Assembly: GCA_943372195.1 (NCBI GenBank)
Contig: CALRXS010000015.1
Span: 1-64,000 of the forward strand
Length of the DNA stretch: 64,000 bases
Source of the DNA: JAEYZM01 sp943372195
Lineage (GTDB): Bacteria > Bacteroidota > Bacteroidia > Sphingobacteriales > Sphingobacteriaceae
Direction of reading: 5' to 3'
Shown here: piece after piece, positions 25,072 through 34,298 of the stretch
Layout of the letters: each line of letters starts with the position of its first letter
Numbering within the stretch: the first letter of the stretch is position 1
Program-made: the position numbers and the translations under genes
The notes under the pieces: generated by a model
Seen by the model: the letters and a program-made list of their open reading frames with translations, nothing else
What the model was told of the DNA's origin: nothing
Databases searched by the model: none

Positions 25072-25103
25072 GGCTAATTGGCTAATTGACACATTGACTA
25101 ATT
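25072..25103 (+). repeat. Octad tandem array upstream of obgE
   Basis: There are four 8-bp units: GGCTAATT, GGCTAATT, GACACATT, GACTAATT. The period is eight, unlike the heptads in R6 next to it. The array ends 8 bp before the obgE ATG, so it lies in its leader or promoter. Confidence 0.75.
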
Positions 25104-25111
25104 AAATAAAA

Positions 25112-26104
25112 ATGTCTGGATCGAACTTTGTAGATTACGTAAAAATATGTTGCCGTTCTGGCGCAGGAGGTTCTGGTTCAATGCATTTGCATAGAGACAA
25201 AAAAACAGCAATGGGAGGTCCGGATGGTGGAGATGGTGGTAGAGGCGGACATATCATATTAAAGGGCAATAAGCAGTTTTGGACATTACTACATTTAAAG
25301 TATCGTAAGCACGTAATAGCAGAGGGAGGAGTTGGCGGACAAGGAGGGTTGAGGACAGGCAGATGTGGTGAAGACGAGATATTAGAGGTACCATTGGGTA
25401 CAATAGCGAGAGATGCTGAGACGGGAGAAATAGAGTTTGAGATAACGGAAGACGGACAAGAGAAGATATTATTACCAGGTGGCAGAGGAGGATTAGGTAA
25501 CTGGCACTTCAGATCATCAACCAACCAAACACCACGATTTGCACAACCAGGGGAACCAGGTCGTGAATCATGGAAAATATTAGAATTGAAAATATTAGCA
25601 GACGTAGGTTTAGTAGGTTTCCCAAATGCGGGTAAGTCTACCCTACTTTCAGTAGTTAGTGCTGCTAAACCCGAAATAGCAGATTATCCCTTTACAACTT
25701 TAGTACCTAATTTAGGTATCGTTTCATATCGCGATAATAAATCATTTGTGATGGCTGATATACCTGGAATTATTGAGGGTGCTTCACAAGGAAAAGGATT
25801 AGGTATTCGTTTCTTAAGACACATCGAAAGAAATGCTGTATTATTATTCATGATACCTGCTGATAGCAGAGATATTCAGAAAGAATATGAGATATTATTG
25901 AACGAAATAGAGCAATATAATTCAGAGCTTATGGATAAGCCTAGAGTCTTAGCTATCACAAAATCTGACATGTTAGATGATGAATTAAAGTCTGAACTAA
26001 GTAAAGAGCTACCTAAATCAATTAAAACTGTATTCATTTCTTCTGTAGCACAACAAGGTATTACTGAGCTAAAAGACATGTTATGGAACGCAATTAATAA
26101 TTAA
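25112..26104 (+). CDS. obgE: GTPase ObgE/CgtA
   Basis: Obg is a ribosome-associated GTPase involved in 50S assembly and stress control. The 330 residues have the glycine-rich Obg fold (about 1-158, with GGPDGGDGGRGG near 35-46) and the G domain with G1 GFPNAGKST at 169-177, FTTLVPNLG near 194, G3 DIPGIIEGA near 214 and ITKSDM as G4 near 288. The C-terminal OCT domain of some Obg proteins is absent. It probably shares a transcript with adk, 81 bp upstream, with two repeat arrays in between. Confidence 0.97.
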   Translation: MSGSNFVDYVKICCRSGAGGSGSMHLHRDKKTAMGGPDGGDGGRGGHIILKGNKQFWTLLHLKYRKHVIAEGGVGGQGGLRTGRCGEDEILEVPLGTIARDAETGEIEFEITEDGQEKILLPGGRGGLGNWHFRSSTNQTPRFAQPGEPGRESWKILELKILADVGLVGFPNAGKSTLLSVVSAAKPEIADYPFTTLVPNLGIVSYRDNKSFVMADIPGIIEGASQGKGLGIRFLRHIERNAVLLFMIPADSRDIQKEYEILLNEIEQYNSELMDKPRVLAITKSDMLDDELKSELSKELPKSIKTVFISSVAQQGITELKDMLWNAINN

Positions 26105-26154
26105 TTGTAACCTTATACTGGCATTTACGTAATTAACACATTAAGCTCAATTAA

Positions 26155-26538
26155 ATGCCTTTGAAAAACAAGAAAATCTTAGTTGTTGAAGACGATGATA
26201 TTAGTCAATTTCTAATAAGAAAGATGCTAGAGAATTTATCTTTCGATGTAACAATTGCATCTAATGGCATTGAAGCAATAGATATACTTATTGATAATCA
26301 TTTTGACATAATATTGATGGATATTGAAATGCCTGTTATATCTGGATTTGAAACAGTGAGGCGTATTCAAAATGGCAATCTAAATCAGCTTACAAAAGCT
26401 ATACCTATCATTGGAATATCAGCAAACCCTTTTGATGACGATAAGGAGTTGTATTTCAGCCAAGGTTTAAGAGATTATATCACTAAACCAATATCACAAG
26501 AAGATCTATTATTGAAAATAAGCAATATATTAACTTAA
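26155..26538 (+). CDS. Single-domain response regulator (CheY-like)
   Basis: The 127 residues form one receiver domain. The acidic pocket is EDDD at 12-15, the phosphorylated aspartate is Asp56 in LMDIEMP, and the switch lysine is in the YITKPIS motif near 113. There is no output domain, so it should act by protein contact or phosphorelay. It lies 50 bp after obgE and 43 bp before the NtrC-type regulator. No kinase is adjacent. Its sequence resembles receivers detached from hybrid kinases. Confidence 0.88.
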   Translation: MPLKNKKILVVEDDDISQFLIRKMLENLSFDVTIASNGIEAIDILIDNHFDIILMDIEMPVISGFETVRRIQNGNLNQLTKAIPIIGISANPFDDDKELYFSQGLRDYITKPISQEDLLLKISNILT

Positions 26539-26581
26539 ATATTGTCATCAATTTAAATTTTATTATAAATTTGATAGCAAT

Positions 26582-27946
26582 ATGCCTACGAACGAACAAT
26601 TAAAAATATATATTGTAGAAGATGATAATTGGTATTCTAAATTCTTAGAGCACCAACTTTCATTAAATCCCGATCATATTGTCAGCATTTTTAATGATTC
26701 AAAATCTTTATTGAATGCATTGAAAAATAATCAACCAGATGTAATCACTCTCGATTATAATTTACCCGATTCAAATGGTTCAACTCTTTTAAAAGAAATT
26801 AAAAAACTGTGTAGAAAGTGTAGAGTGATAATGATCTCTGGGCAAGATGATGTTGAGACGGCTATTAATTTAATTAAAGAAGGAGCTTACGATTACATCG
26901 TTAAAAATGAAGACACCAAAAATCGTATTATAAATATTGTTCAACATATAAAAGAAAATTTATCACTTGAACAAGAGCTCGATATTTTAAGAGCAGAAGT
27001 AAAAGAAAAATACGATTTCGAAAAAAATATCATTGGAAATAGTACTTCTATTAAAGATATTTTCTCATTAATGACTAAAGCTGCAAATTCTAAAATAAAT
27101 GTTTCAATATCAGGTGAGACAGGTACAGGTAAGGAGTTAGTGGCAAAATCAATACATTATAATTCAGACCGAAATAAAAATCCATTTGTAGCAGTAAACG
27201 TTTCTGCAATACCACAAGATTTAATAGAGTCTGAGCTATTCGGACATGAGAAGGGGGCTTTTACAGGAGCAAATACAAGTAGAATAGGCAAATTTGAAGA
27301 AGCAAATGGAGGCACTATATTTTTAGACGAAATAGCTGAATTCAATTTAAACTTACAGTCAAAACTTTTAAGAGTATTACAAGAAAGAGAAATTACAAGA
27401 ATAGGTAGTAATCAAGTAATACCTATTAATGTTAGAATAATTACAGCTACCCATAAAAATTTAACTGACGAAGTAAGAAAAGGAAATTTTAGAGAAGATT
27501 TATATTATCGATTAATTGGATTGCCAATTATTTTACCTCCATTAAGAGATCGAGAAAACGATATATTATTAATAGCTAAACACTTAATATCTTCATTCTG
27601 TAGAGAAAACAGAATCAAGCTAAAAACATTTAGTAAAGAGGCTAAAGAGAAATTAATAAAACACAGTTACCCAGGTAATGTAAGAGAATTAAAAGCTATT
27701 ATAGAGTTAGCAATTGTAATGTCAGAAGAAGAAACAATTAATGCTGAGGATATTCGCTTTAATAATATTAGTAGTGCCGATGATATATTAAAAACAGAAA
27801 TGACATTAGATGATTATACCAATAAAATCATTCAATTTTATTTAGATAAATATCAACATAATGTTATTCAAGTAGCTAAAAAATTATCTATTGGTAAGTC
27901 TACAATTTATAGATTAATTCAAGAAGGCAAACTACATACAAAATAA
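26582..27946 (+). CDS. NtrC-family sigma-54-dependent response regulator
   Basis: The 454 residues have a receiver (1-120, phospho-Asp58), an AAA+ sigma-54 activation domain with Walker A GETGTGKE (178-185), the sigma-54 contact loop GAFTGA (225-230) and Walker B GGTIFLDE near 245. A Fis-type helix-turn-helix lies at the C-terminus (VIQVAKKLSIGKSTIYRLI). It would activate RpoN promoters when phosphorylated. One oddity is that the usual receiver lysine motif KP is YIVKNED here. It is likely co-transcribed with the preceding CheY-like gene. Confidence 0.93.
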   Translation: MPTNEQLKIYIVEDDNWYSKFLEHQLSLNPDHIVSIFNDSKSLLNALKNNQPDVITLDYNLPDSNGSTLLKEIKKLCRKCRVIMISGQDDVETAINLIKEGAYDYIVKNEDTKNRIINIVQHIKENLSLEQELDILRAEVKEKYDFEKNIIGNSTSIKDIFSLMTKAANSKINVSISGETGTGKELVAKSIHYNSDRNKNPFVAVNVSAIPQDLIESELFGHEKGAFTGANTSRIGKFEEANGGTIFLDEIAEFNLNLQSKLLRVLQEREITRIGSNQVIPINVRIITATHKNLTDEVRKGNFREDLYYRLIGLPIILPPLRDRENDILLIAKHLISSFCRENRIKLKTFSKEAKEKLIKHSYPGNVRELKAIIELAIVMSEEETINAEDIRFNNISSADDILKTEMTLDDYTNKIIQFYLDKYQHNVIQVAKKLSIGKSTIYRLIQEGKLHTK

Positions 27947-27969
27947 AAGAGGAGCCTTAGCTCCTCTTT
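27946..27969. terminator. Bidirectional terminator
   Basis: AAAGAGGAGC / GCTCCTCTTT form a 10-bp stem with loop CTTA, between the convergent NtrC-type gene and the T9SS protein gene. Flanking A and T runs are short. Confidence 0.8.
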
Positions 27970-27988
27970 GAAATCTAACAACAAACAA

Positions 27989-28930
27989 TTATTCTACGAG
28001 AATCTTTTTTACAATTACTCCTTCAGATGTATGTAATTTAAACATATATATACCTGAGTTCAGTTCATTTATATAGACACTTTGATTTGACTTAATATCA
28101 TCAATAGTTTTTATAATTCTACCATCAATAGACATAATTTCTAACTTAGCAGTGCTTGCATTTAATTGATCGAAATTGAATTTCACATAATCAGAAGTCG
28201 GATTTGGGTAAGCATTTACCTTATTTGATAATTCATTATTTATGCCTGTAGCAGTATAAGATAATTGAACATCATCTACAATAAATTCTGAGCCTATTGC
28301 ACCTTCAAAATAACTTGCAAATACAATAAATGTATCTGGTACAGTAAACTGATCTAAATAAAACATTTGAGCAGATATAGATTGAAATTCATTACCTGTA
28401 TTCTCTGAAACTTCAGCTACTCCTACACCAACTAAAATTGTAGAATCTAATTGTATATCATACTTTGTAGCATAAACTTCGATTGTAGCTGTTGATGGTG
28501 ATCCATTAAACTTATAGTTTGCGCTAAATGATAAAGCTTTTTGTTGAGTAGTTACTATAGTAGCAATGTCGGTACCCACTTGATTTATATCGATAGTAAT
28601 TACTGCAGCTGTGTCATTATTAGAATCAACTCTCATCGATAATGGGATAGGCGTATTCATAAAAAATGATACTAAGTAACCTGTAACAGGTGCCCAATCA
28701 GTTGGTCTAACGAAATGAATAATTGAATCTGTAGAAGACAATAATGAGTCATTCTCCCACAAAGAAAAGTTTGAATTAGTTACAAATGAACTTGCAGATT
28801 TAGACAAAATTGATTTAGCATTATTGATTTTCTCTGAAGTACTTTTATTCTTCAATGAATTGATTTGTTGAGCAAATGCTGAACTCAATAAAATGATTGA
28901 TAAACTTAAAATGGTAAATATCTTTTTCAT
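27989..28930 (-). CDS. Secreted protein with T9SS C-terminal sorting domain
   Basis: The 313 residues start with a signal peptide (about 1-20, ending SSAFAQ). A central region of about 200 residues looks like a beta-sandwich (carbohydrate-binding or PCMD-like; I do not recognise the family). The type A sorting domain at about 235-313 has the typical NAYPNPTSDYVKF start and ends GIYMFKLHTSEGVIVKKILVE. The protein should be exported by Sec and then by the type IX system to the cell surface or medium. It appears monocistronic; a 20-bp palindrome lies 9 bp upstream of the start. Confidence 0.85.
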   Translation of the reverse strand: MKKIFTILSLSIILLSSAFAQQINSLKNKSTSEKINNAKSILSKSASSFVTNSNFSLWENDSLLSSTDSIIHFVRPTDWAPVTGYLVSFFMNTPIPLSMRVDSNNDTAAVITIDINQVGTDIATIVTTQQKALSFSANYKFNGSPSTATIEVYATKYDIQLDSTILVGVGVAEVSENTGNEFQSISAQMFYLDQFTVPDTFIVFASYFEGAIGSEFIVDDVQLSYTATGINNELSNKVNAYPNPTSDYVKFNFDQLNASTAKLEIMSIDGRIIKTIDDIKSNQSVYINELNSGIYMFKLHTSEGVIVKKILVE

Positions 28931-28939
28931 AATTATTTT

Positions 28940-28959
28940 TTAACTATTGACATAGTTAA
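28940..28959. promoter_or_regulatory. Palindrome upstream of T9SS protein gene
   Basis: TTAACTAT-TGAC-ATAGTTAA has perfect 8-bp arms. It lies 9 bp before the ATG on the minus strand, so it could be an operator or a leader hairpin over the ribosome-binding region. Confidence 0.4.
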
Positions 28960-29013
28960 ATACCTCTACCCCTACGCAAAAAAATATTTAATTTGTAAAA
29001 TTGTTTGTTACAA

Positions 29014-29045
29014 AAAAAAAGCGCTATAAATAGCGCTTATTTTTG
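29014..29045 (-). terminator. Terminator of the sigma/TonB/FecR operon
   Basis: AAGCGCTA / TAGCGCTT with loop TAAA (29019-29038) is followed on the minus strand by nine T. It lies 15 bp after the FecR gene. Confidence 0.88.
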
Positions 29046-29059
29046 TAGAAACTTATTTC

Positions 29060-30052
29060 TTATAAACAACCTTTACCGTTAAGATATATAGTACCGTTTT
29101 TTTCAAGATGTGTAATGCCATTGGTAAGCTCTAATACATTTAATATCTCTGTTAACTCTGGCTTATTGAATGTGCCTGTAAAATGACAATCTAATATTTT
29201 AGAATCGGCTTCAATATTTACATTATAAAACAATTCTATGTCGTTTATTAAAACAGACAATAATTGATCTTCAAATACAAGTACACCTGTTTTCCAAGCA
29301 GTAATATTTTCAATATTATTTTCTACTTTCTGAATACCTAGGTTTTTAACATCAACAATTGCTGTGTTACCTGGAACTAATTGAACTTTTAAATCATTTG
29401 ATAAAAAGCCAACTTCTACTTTACCGGTTGCTACACTTACAGTAACATTTTCATTTTGCGAAAATGCTTTAATATTAAATGATGTACCTAGAACTTTTGT
29501 ATATGTATCAAATGTTTTAATAATAAATGCTTTCTCTTTATTTTTAGTTACATCAAAAAATGCTTCTCCTTTTAATTCTACACTTCTAGTATTACCATCG
29601 AAATTTTCTGGATATGTTAAACTAGAGTTTGCATTTAATGTTACTTTACTATTATCAGGCAAAATAATTTCTTTTGTTTCGTTTGTATTAGTTGCATACT
29701 GAATCATTTCAGGCGATTTCACCGAATTTAAAATAAATACTCCAAGTCCTAAAAGCACTACCACTGCTGCAGCAATTCTATAAAGTTTAAAACTAGGTTT
29801 ATTTATACTAACAACTTTTGCCTCTTTGTTTAGCTTAAGTTCTGATTGCACTTTTGCCCAGGCTGAGTTGACATCCGGATTAAAATTTGGGCTATTATCG
29901 TCAGAAAGTTTCCAAATTTTTTCAATCTCTTGGAAATATAGCATATTCTTCTCTGACTGATTTAGCCATTCAGTAAGAATGTAATTTTGCTCTTCATCTA
30001 TTTGATTGCTTAATCTTAAAGCAATTAAATTATCAATATTTTCCAATTCCAT
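29060..30052 (-). CDS. FecR-family anti-sigma factor
   Basis: FecR proteins sit in the inner membrane and pass a signal from a TonB-dependent transducer to an ECF sigma factor. The 330 residues have a cytoplasmic N-terminal FecR domain (1-80), one membrane segment near 92-108 (AAAVVVLLGLGVFIL), the periplasmic FecR beta domain (about 120-235, ending GNTAIVD) and a DUF4974-type C-terminal domain (about 255-330). It lies 4 bp after the DUF4249 gene, last in the operon, whereas FecR usually comes directly after the sigma gene. Confidence 0.92.
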   Translation of the reverse strand: MELENIDNLIALRLSNQIDEEQNYILTEWLNQSEKNMLYFQEIEKIWKLSDDNSPNFNPDVNSAWAKVQSELKLNKEAKVVSINKPSFKLYRIAAAVVVLLGLGVFILNSVKSPEMIQYATNTNETKEIILPDNSKVTLNANSSLTYPENFDGNTRSVELKGEAFFDVTKNKEKAFIIKTFDTYTKVLGTSFNIKAFSQNENVTVSVATGKVEVGFLSNDLKVQLVPGNTAIVDVKNLGIQKVENNIENITAWKTGVLVFEDQLLSVLINDIELFYNVNIEADSKILDCHFTGTFNKPELTEILNVLELTNGITHLEKNGTIYLNGKGCL

Positions 30053-30056
30053 GTTA

Positions 30057-30881
30057 TTATAAAAATAAGTTTTTTAATATGTAATTATTGTACGATGCTA
30101 CAATTCCTAATCCACCTCTCACATTTGAATATACCGTCACAGGGTCATATGATATAAACCCTAGGGAACCCTTGTCAGATAATTCAAATTTATAATAATC
30201 TTGATCTACCATAAATAAATGTAAGTCAATAAACTTTAAACTATTTCTAGGTATAAAAGTTGATTCGTACTCTATACTCATTGTTTTATTAAAGCCAGCA
30301 CCCTTTACTGTTTTAGGTGATTTTGCTGTTAAATTTTGAGCAGAACTAATGAAATTAGTATCTAAAACAAAATATTGTAGTTCAACATCAGTTCGATAAT
30401 AGGTTTGAGGAATTAATAATGTACTATCTTTCCATTGCATTCGCACAATAAATTTCACAAGATTATTATTTATAATAGAATCAATAGTATAAGTGAAATC
30501 AAGTGGTACTTCCGGTAAAACTGTACATGATGCTTCAACTATTTTATCGTCTAAAATTGCTTTTATCGTATAGGTTTTATTAGATTCAATTTTTCGTCTT
30601 GTTAAATAATTTTCAACAGTATTATCAAACAAAATGGTATCTGAAAAACTACCATCACTTAAAATAATTATAGCATTTTTAACAATTGGATCTTGGTCAT
30701 TACCACCTAATGTGGGCATTGTTTTATATAAGAATATATATGACTCTGTATCTCTTGGCGAAAGGAAAGAACTTAACACCAATTTTGATTCAGCAGGTTC
30801 TATGTCTACATCTGAGGCATACTCTTCACATGCAGTGAACACTGTACTTAGAATTATAAATATGTAAACTAATCTTTTCAT
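30057..30881 (-). CDS. DUF4249-family lipoprotein
   Basis: The 274-residue lipoprotein (signal ending STVFTAC, lipid cysteine at 17) has the layout of DUF4249 proteins: a beta-rich domain starting LVLSSFLSPRD and ending with a conserved FSNVRGG-like motif (here YSNVRGGLGIVASY near 252). DUF4249 genes commonly follow TonB-dependent receptor genes in Bacteroidota and are thought to act with the receptor at the outer membrane. Its ATG overlaps the receptor stop (TAATG). Confidence 0.88.
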   Translation of the reverse strand: MKRLVYIFIILSTVFTACEEYASDVDIEPAESKLVLSSFLSPRDTESYIFLYKTMPTLGGNDQDPIVKNAIIILSDGSFSDTILFDNTVENYLTRRKIESNKTYTIKAILDDKIVEASCTVLPEVPLDFTYTIDSIINNNLVKFIVRMQWKDSTLLIPQTYYRTDVELQYFVLDTNFISSAQNLTAKSPKTVKGAGFNKTMSIEYESTFIPRNSLKFIDLHLFMVDQDYYKFELSDKGSLGFISYDPVTVYSNVRGGLGIVASYNNYILKNLFL

Positions 30882-33478
30882 TAAAACTTATAACTTATAG
30901 ATAATGATGGCAGAATACCAAAAAATGCTATTTTTCTTAATTCGTTTTTGTATGTATCCGGATTCTGATTAATGAAATAATAAATTGGATTTTTTCTATT
31001 ATATACATTTATCAGACCGAATTGAAAATCAAATTCACGCCCATTATACTTTTTCTCATAGCTGATATTCATATCAAGTCTATGATAGCTAGACATTCTG
31101 TATATATTCTTACCCTTATACTCATTTAAAAAATAAACTACTGTATTTTGACTCATACCGAACGATTCATTTACATACCCAGGTTCATGACCTATACCCA
31201 AATAACTTGATTCAGGCAAGGTAAAAGGTATGCCTGTTGTATATACCCAGGCAGTACTGATTGTCCAGTTTTTACTCAACTTAAACCATGTACTCGTACT
31301 AAAATTATGCCTTCTATCAGTGTTAGCCCAAAACCAATCACCATTATTGATCTTATCGAATCTAGCTTGAGAGTATGACAAGGTATAGGCTGTCATGGTA
31401 CCAAACTTTGCGTGTTTGTACTCAATTTGAGCTTCTATTCCATATGATTTTGTTTCACCAGAAATTACTTTATCATCCCAAGTCAATGTATCATTCGGAT
31501 TTTCTAGTGTGAAAATTGAGCTGAGTATGTTAGCGTTCGGACCACTAGTAATGACTTGATGTTGCATTTTATAATATACTTCTAGTCCAATTTTCCAGTG
31601 CTTTCTATCATTATAAAATACGCCTGTGGTAAATTGATCTGAAATTTGTGGCTTAATTATGTTAGTGCTAGGTATCCATAAATCAGTAGGTAAGCCAACT
31701 CCTATCGTTGAATTTAAAAAATGGGCATATTGAATCATACGTCCGTATGATGATTTTATTGAATAGCTCTTAGAAAGTAAATAAGTAGACATCACTCTAG
31801 GTTCCCAATAAATTCTAGTCTTATTTCTAAAATGATAACCACTAAACCTATTTCCTATATTAAATGAAAATTTAGAATTGTATTTCACTTCATCTTCAAT
31901 ATAAAGTGCAAATTCTTCATTATAATAAGTGAAATTGCGAGTATAGTTAGAGAAGGTATCATAGCTTAAAGAGTTTGAAGGAGTGTATTGATGAACAATA
32001 AACTGTAATCCTGCTTTTATATGTTGCTTATCATCTTTGAAAAAATCTAAGTCATGCTTCAAAATATAATCTCTGACACCAGACTCAAAGTTAACTTTAA
32101 CTATATCATCTCCTTGAAAACTATATGCATTATAATCAGTAAATATTAATGATGTATTTGAAAACCATTTCGGGTGAAAAATATGATTCCATCTGAAAGT
32201 AGCAGTAGTATTACCCCAGCCAATTTTACTACTAAAACCCCAACCTTGAGTTCCCTCATTGCCTATAAATTTATCATTACCTGTATAAGCACTAAAAAAC
32301 AATCTATTTTTATTATTAATTTTCCATACCAACTTTGCATTAAAATCATCAAATCGATAATTTACATTTTGACTATCGGTACTAAATAGTGAAATGATTC
32401 TATTTATATGACTCATTCTTCCTGATATTAAAAATGTTAATTTATCTTTTATAATCGGACCTTGTGTACTTAATTTGGTAGCTATTAATCCGGTGCCAAT
32501 TTCAGTCTGATAATTTTGCATATCACCATCCTTAGTAATTAATTCAACGACTGAAGATAGTCGACCTCCATATCGAGCAGGGAAACCACTCTTAATTAAA
32601 TTCATCTGTTTCAGTGCATCTTCATTCATTATAGAATACAATCCGAATGAATGAAAAGAATGATAAATAGGAGCATCATCAATAATTACTAAATTTTGAT
32701 CTATACTACCACCTCTAACCGTATACCCTGAACTCAAATCTGTTTCTCTATTCACACCAGAATAATATCGAGTAGCAGCAAGTACATCTTTCTCACCTAA
32801 TAATCGCGGGGTTCTCTCTCTAACATCATCATCAACTTGATCCATGATGATTGATTTATGAAAAGCCTTATCGTCAATACGTGTATCTTGAATTTCAATA
32901 TCTTCGAGTTTAAGCATCGATTCCAAATCCCAATCTATTCGAATATATTCTTTAGCACTTACATATTTCCTCTCTGACTTATAACCTAACATCTGTGCTT
33001 GTAAAATTAAAGTATCACTTGTGTAGGGTATAGTTAAAGAGTAATAACCAAAATTATTCGAATAAGTAAAATGCTGATCTTTTAAATTTTGTATAATTAT
33101 CTCTGGAAGGTGCTCTTTTGTAATGCTCTCCCTGATGAATCCGCTAATGGTGATTTTGTCGTATTTGTGTTCTTGCGGACTTAATACAATAGTGTTGTTG
33201 AGTTTATTCCATTTCAAATCTGATAATACAGATAAAGTATTTAGATCTTCATCTAAATTATCTCCTTTAATTTTAATTGAGACTTTTTTCTTAAGATCTA
33301 TATTGTCGCTACTGTATGAGAATTTAATCTTATAAACTTTTGAAATTTTATTTATGGCTTGCTTAAGACTTAAATTTTCTGTTGATTCTATTTGAGCACA
33401 TGTATTAAATGAATATAAATTGGCTGCCAGAAAGCCTATGAAAAATACAAAAATATACAATTTAGAAAATCGAATCAT
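30881..33478 (-). CDS. TonB-dependent outer-membrane receptor with STN domain
   Basis: The 865 residues comprise a signal peptide (about 1-28), an STN (secretin/TonB N-terminal) domain (about 35-105), a carboxypeptidase-regulatory-like domain (about 110-190), a plug (about 215-330, with GGSIDQNLVIIDDAPIYH) and a 22-strand-type beta barrel. The STN domain marks it as a FecA-type signal transducer that should contact the FecR protein encoded downstream. The last residue is Phe, as usual for barrels. The imported ligand is unknown. It lies 31 bp after the sigma factor gene. Confidence 0.93.
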   Translation of the reverse strand: MIRFSKLYIFVFFIGFLAANLYSFNTCAQIESTENLSLKQAINKISKVYKIKFSYSSDNIDLKKKVSIKIKGDNLDEDLNTLSVLSDLKWNKLNNTIVLSPQEHKYDKITISGFIRESITKEHLPEIIIQNLKDQHFTYSNNFGYYSLTIPYTSDTLILQAQMLGYKSERKYVSAKEYIRIDWDLESMLKLEDIEIQDTRIDDKAFHKSIIMDQVDDDVRERTPRLLGEKDVLAATRYYSGVNRETDLSSGYTVRGGSIDQNLVIIDDAPIYHSFHSFGLYSIMNEDALKQMNLIKSGFPARYGGRLSSVVELITKDGDMQNYQTEIGTGLIATKLSTQGPIIKDKLTFLISGRMSHINRIISLFSTDSQNVNYRFDDFNAKLVWKINNKNRLFFSAYTGNDKFIGNEGTQGWGFSSKIGWGNTTATFRWNHIFHPKWFSNTSLIFTDYNAYSFQGDDIVKVNFESGVRDYILKHDLDFFKDDKQHIKAGLQFIVHQYTPSNSLSYDTFSNYTRNFTYYNEEFALYIEDEVKYNSKFSFNIGNRFSGYHFRNKTRIYWEPRVMSTYLLSKSYSIKSSYGRMIQYAHFLNSTIGVGLPTDLWIPSTNIIKPQISDQFTTGVFYNDRKHWKIGLEVYYKMQHQVITSGPNANILSSIFTLENPNDTLTWDDKVISGETKSYGIEAQIEYKHAKFGTMTAYTLSYSQARFDKINNGDWFWANTDRRHNFSTSTWFKLSKNWTISTAWVYTTGIPFTLPESSYLGIGHEPGYVNESFGMSQNTVVYFLNEYKGKNIYRMSSYHRLDMNISYEKKYNGREFDFQFGLINVYNRKNPIYYFINQNPDTYKNELRKIAFFGILPSLSISYKF

Positions 33479-33509
33479 GCACTATTGACAATCAAAAGAA
33501 GTTTTACCC

Positions 33510-34103
33510 TTATTCACCTAACCAAAGTAAAAATAATGCTATTAATATTGGATTATTTTGATACTTAGATATAAATTCTCTTAATGTTGATAGAGCTTTA
33601 CCCATTTGTGCCTCAACTGTTTTAACTGATATATTTAAGATCTCAGCTATTTCTTTATAACTCTTACCTTCAAATCTACTTAGAACGAATACTTCTCTCC
33701 TTTTCTCAGGTAATGAGTCTATGGCTGCATATAAGGCTTTTTGTAATTCTTTAGCATCCATTGTCTCTTCAGTTCTATGATCTAATTCATCATGATGATT
33801 ATTCAAAGGAATTTCATTTTCTGATTTTCGAGCACGAGATTTAATATAGTTTAATGCGCGATTTCTTGCAGCTGTAAATAAATATGCAGCAACAGAATCA
33901 GGCAGCACCATGGTTTCTCTACTCTCCCATATTTTCATGAAGAGTTGTTGTACTACATCTTCAGCTGCCTCTTCATCATTTAACATCGCATTTACTCTAC
34001 GACATAAATTACTATAATGTCTTTTGAATAATATTTCAAAAGCATTAGAATCGTCGGCTTTTAACTGCTTAAATAGTTGTTCGTCGTTAATTGTATGGCT
34101 CAT
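33510..34103 (-). CDS. ECF RNA polymerase sigma factor (sigma-70 family)
   Basis: This is a 197-residue ECF sigma factor of the Bacteroidota FecI-like group. Region 2 spans about residues 22-90 (with DVVQQLFMKIWE), and region 4 spans about 128-178 (LPEKRREVFVLSRFEGKSYKEIAEILNIS). It should be held by the FecR protein of the same operon and released when the receptor binds its ligand. A hydrophobic tail (PILIALFLLWLGE) ends the protein. Confidence 0.93.
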   Translation of the reverse strand: MSHTINDEQLFKQLKADDSNAFEILFKRHYSNLCRRVNAMLNDEEAAEDVVQQLFMKIWESRETMVLPDSVAAYLFTAARNRALNYIKSRARKSENEIPLNNHHDELDHRTEETMDAKELQKALYAAIDSLPEKRREVFVLSRFEGKSYKEIAEILNISVKTVEAQMGKALSTLREFISKYQNNPILIALFLLWLGE

Positions 34104-34111
34104 ATTTAATG

Positions 34112-34119
34112 CAAACGTA
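34112..34119 (-). promoter_or_regulatory. ECF sigma operon promoter -7 element
   Basis: TACGTTTG on the minus strand is an exact TAnnTTTG match, 8 bp upstream of the ATG. The mRNA would be almost leaderless. The -33 is not clear. Confidence 0.5.
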
Positions 34120-34233
34120 CTAATATAAGTAAATAATTTATGTATCTAATTTGTTATAAACCTCTAAAATACCCCAATTAAGGGGTTTTAAAATAAATTT
34201 CTCAAAAAAAATAAAAAAAAATAAAAAATAGTT

Positions 34234-34263
34234 AGTGTATTAAGTACACTTTCCCTATATTCG
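34234..34263 (+). promoter_or_regulatory. gapA promoter with palindromic operator candidate
   Basis: AGTGTA-TTAAG-TACACT (34234-34250) is a perfect inverted repeat. The -7-like TATATTCG (34256-34263, one mismatch to TAnnTTTG) follows, so the palindrome overlaps the expected -33 position. This is a likely site for a repressor or activator of glycolytic gene expression. Confidence 0.5.
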
Positions 34264-34298
34264 TATATCAATTATAAAAACATAAAATTAATTAAGAC

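Noticed and set aside
25135..25524. Proline-rich minus-strand frame of 129 residues
   Set aside because: It is the complement of the glycine-rich Obg fold; glycine codons read as proline on the other strand.
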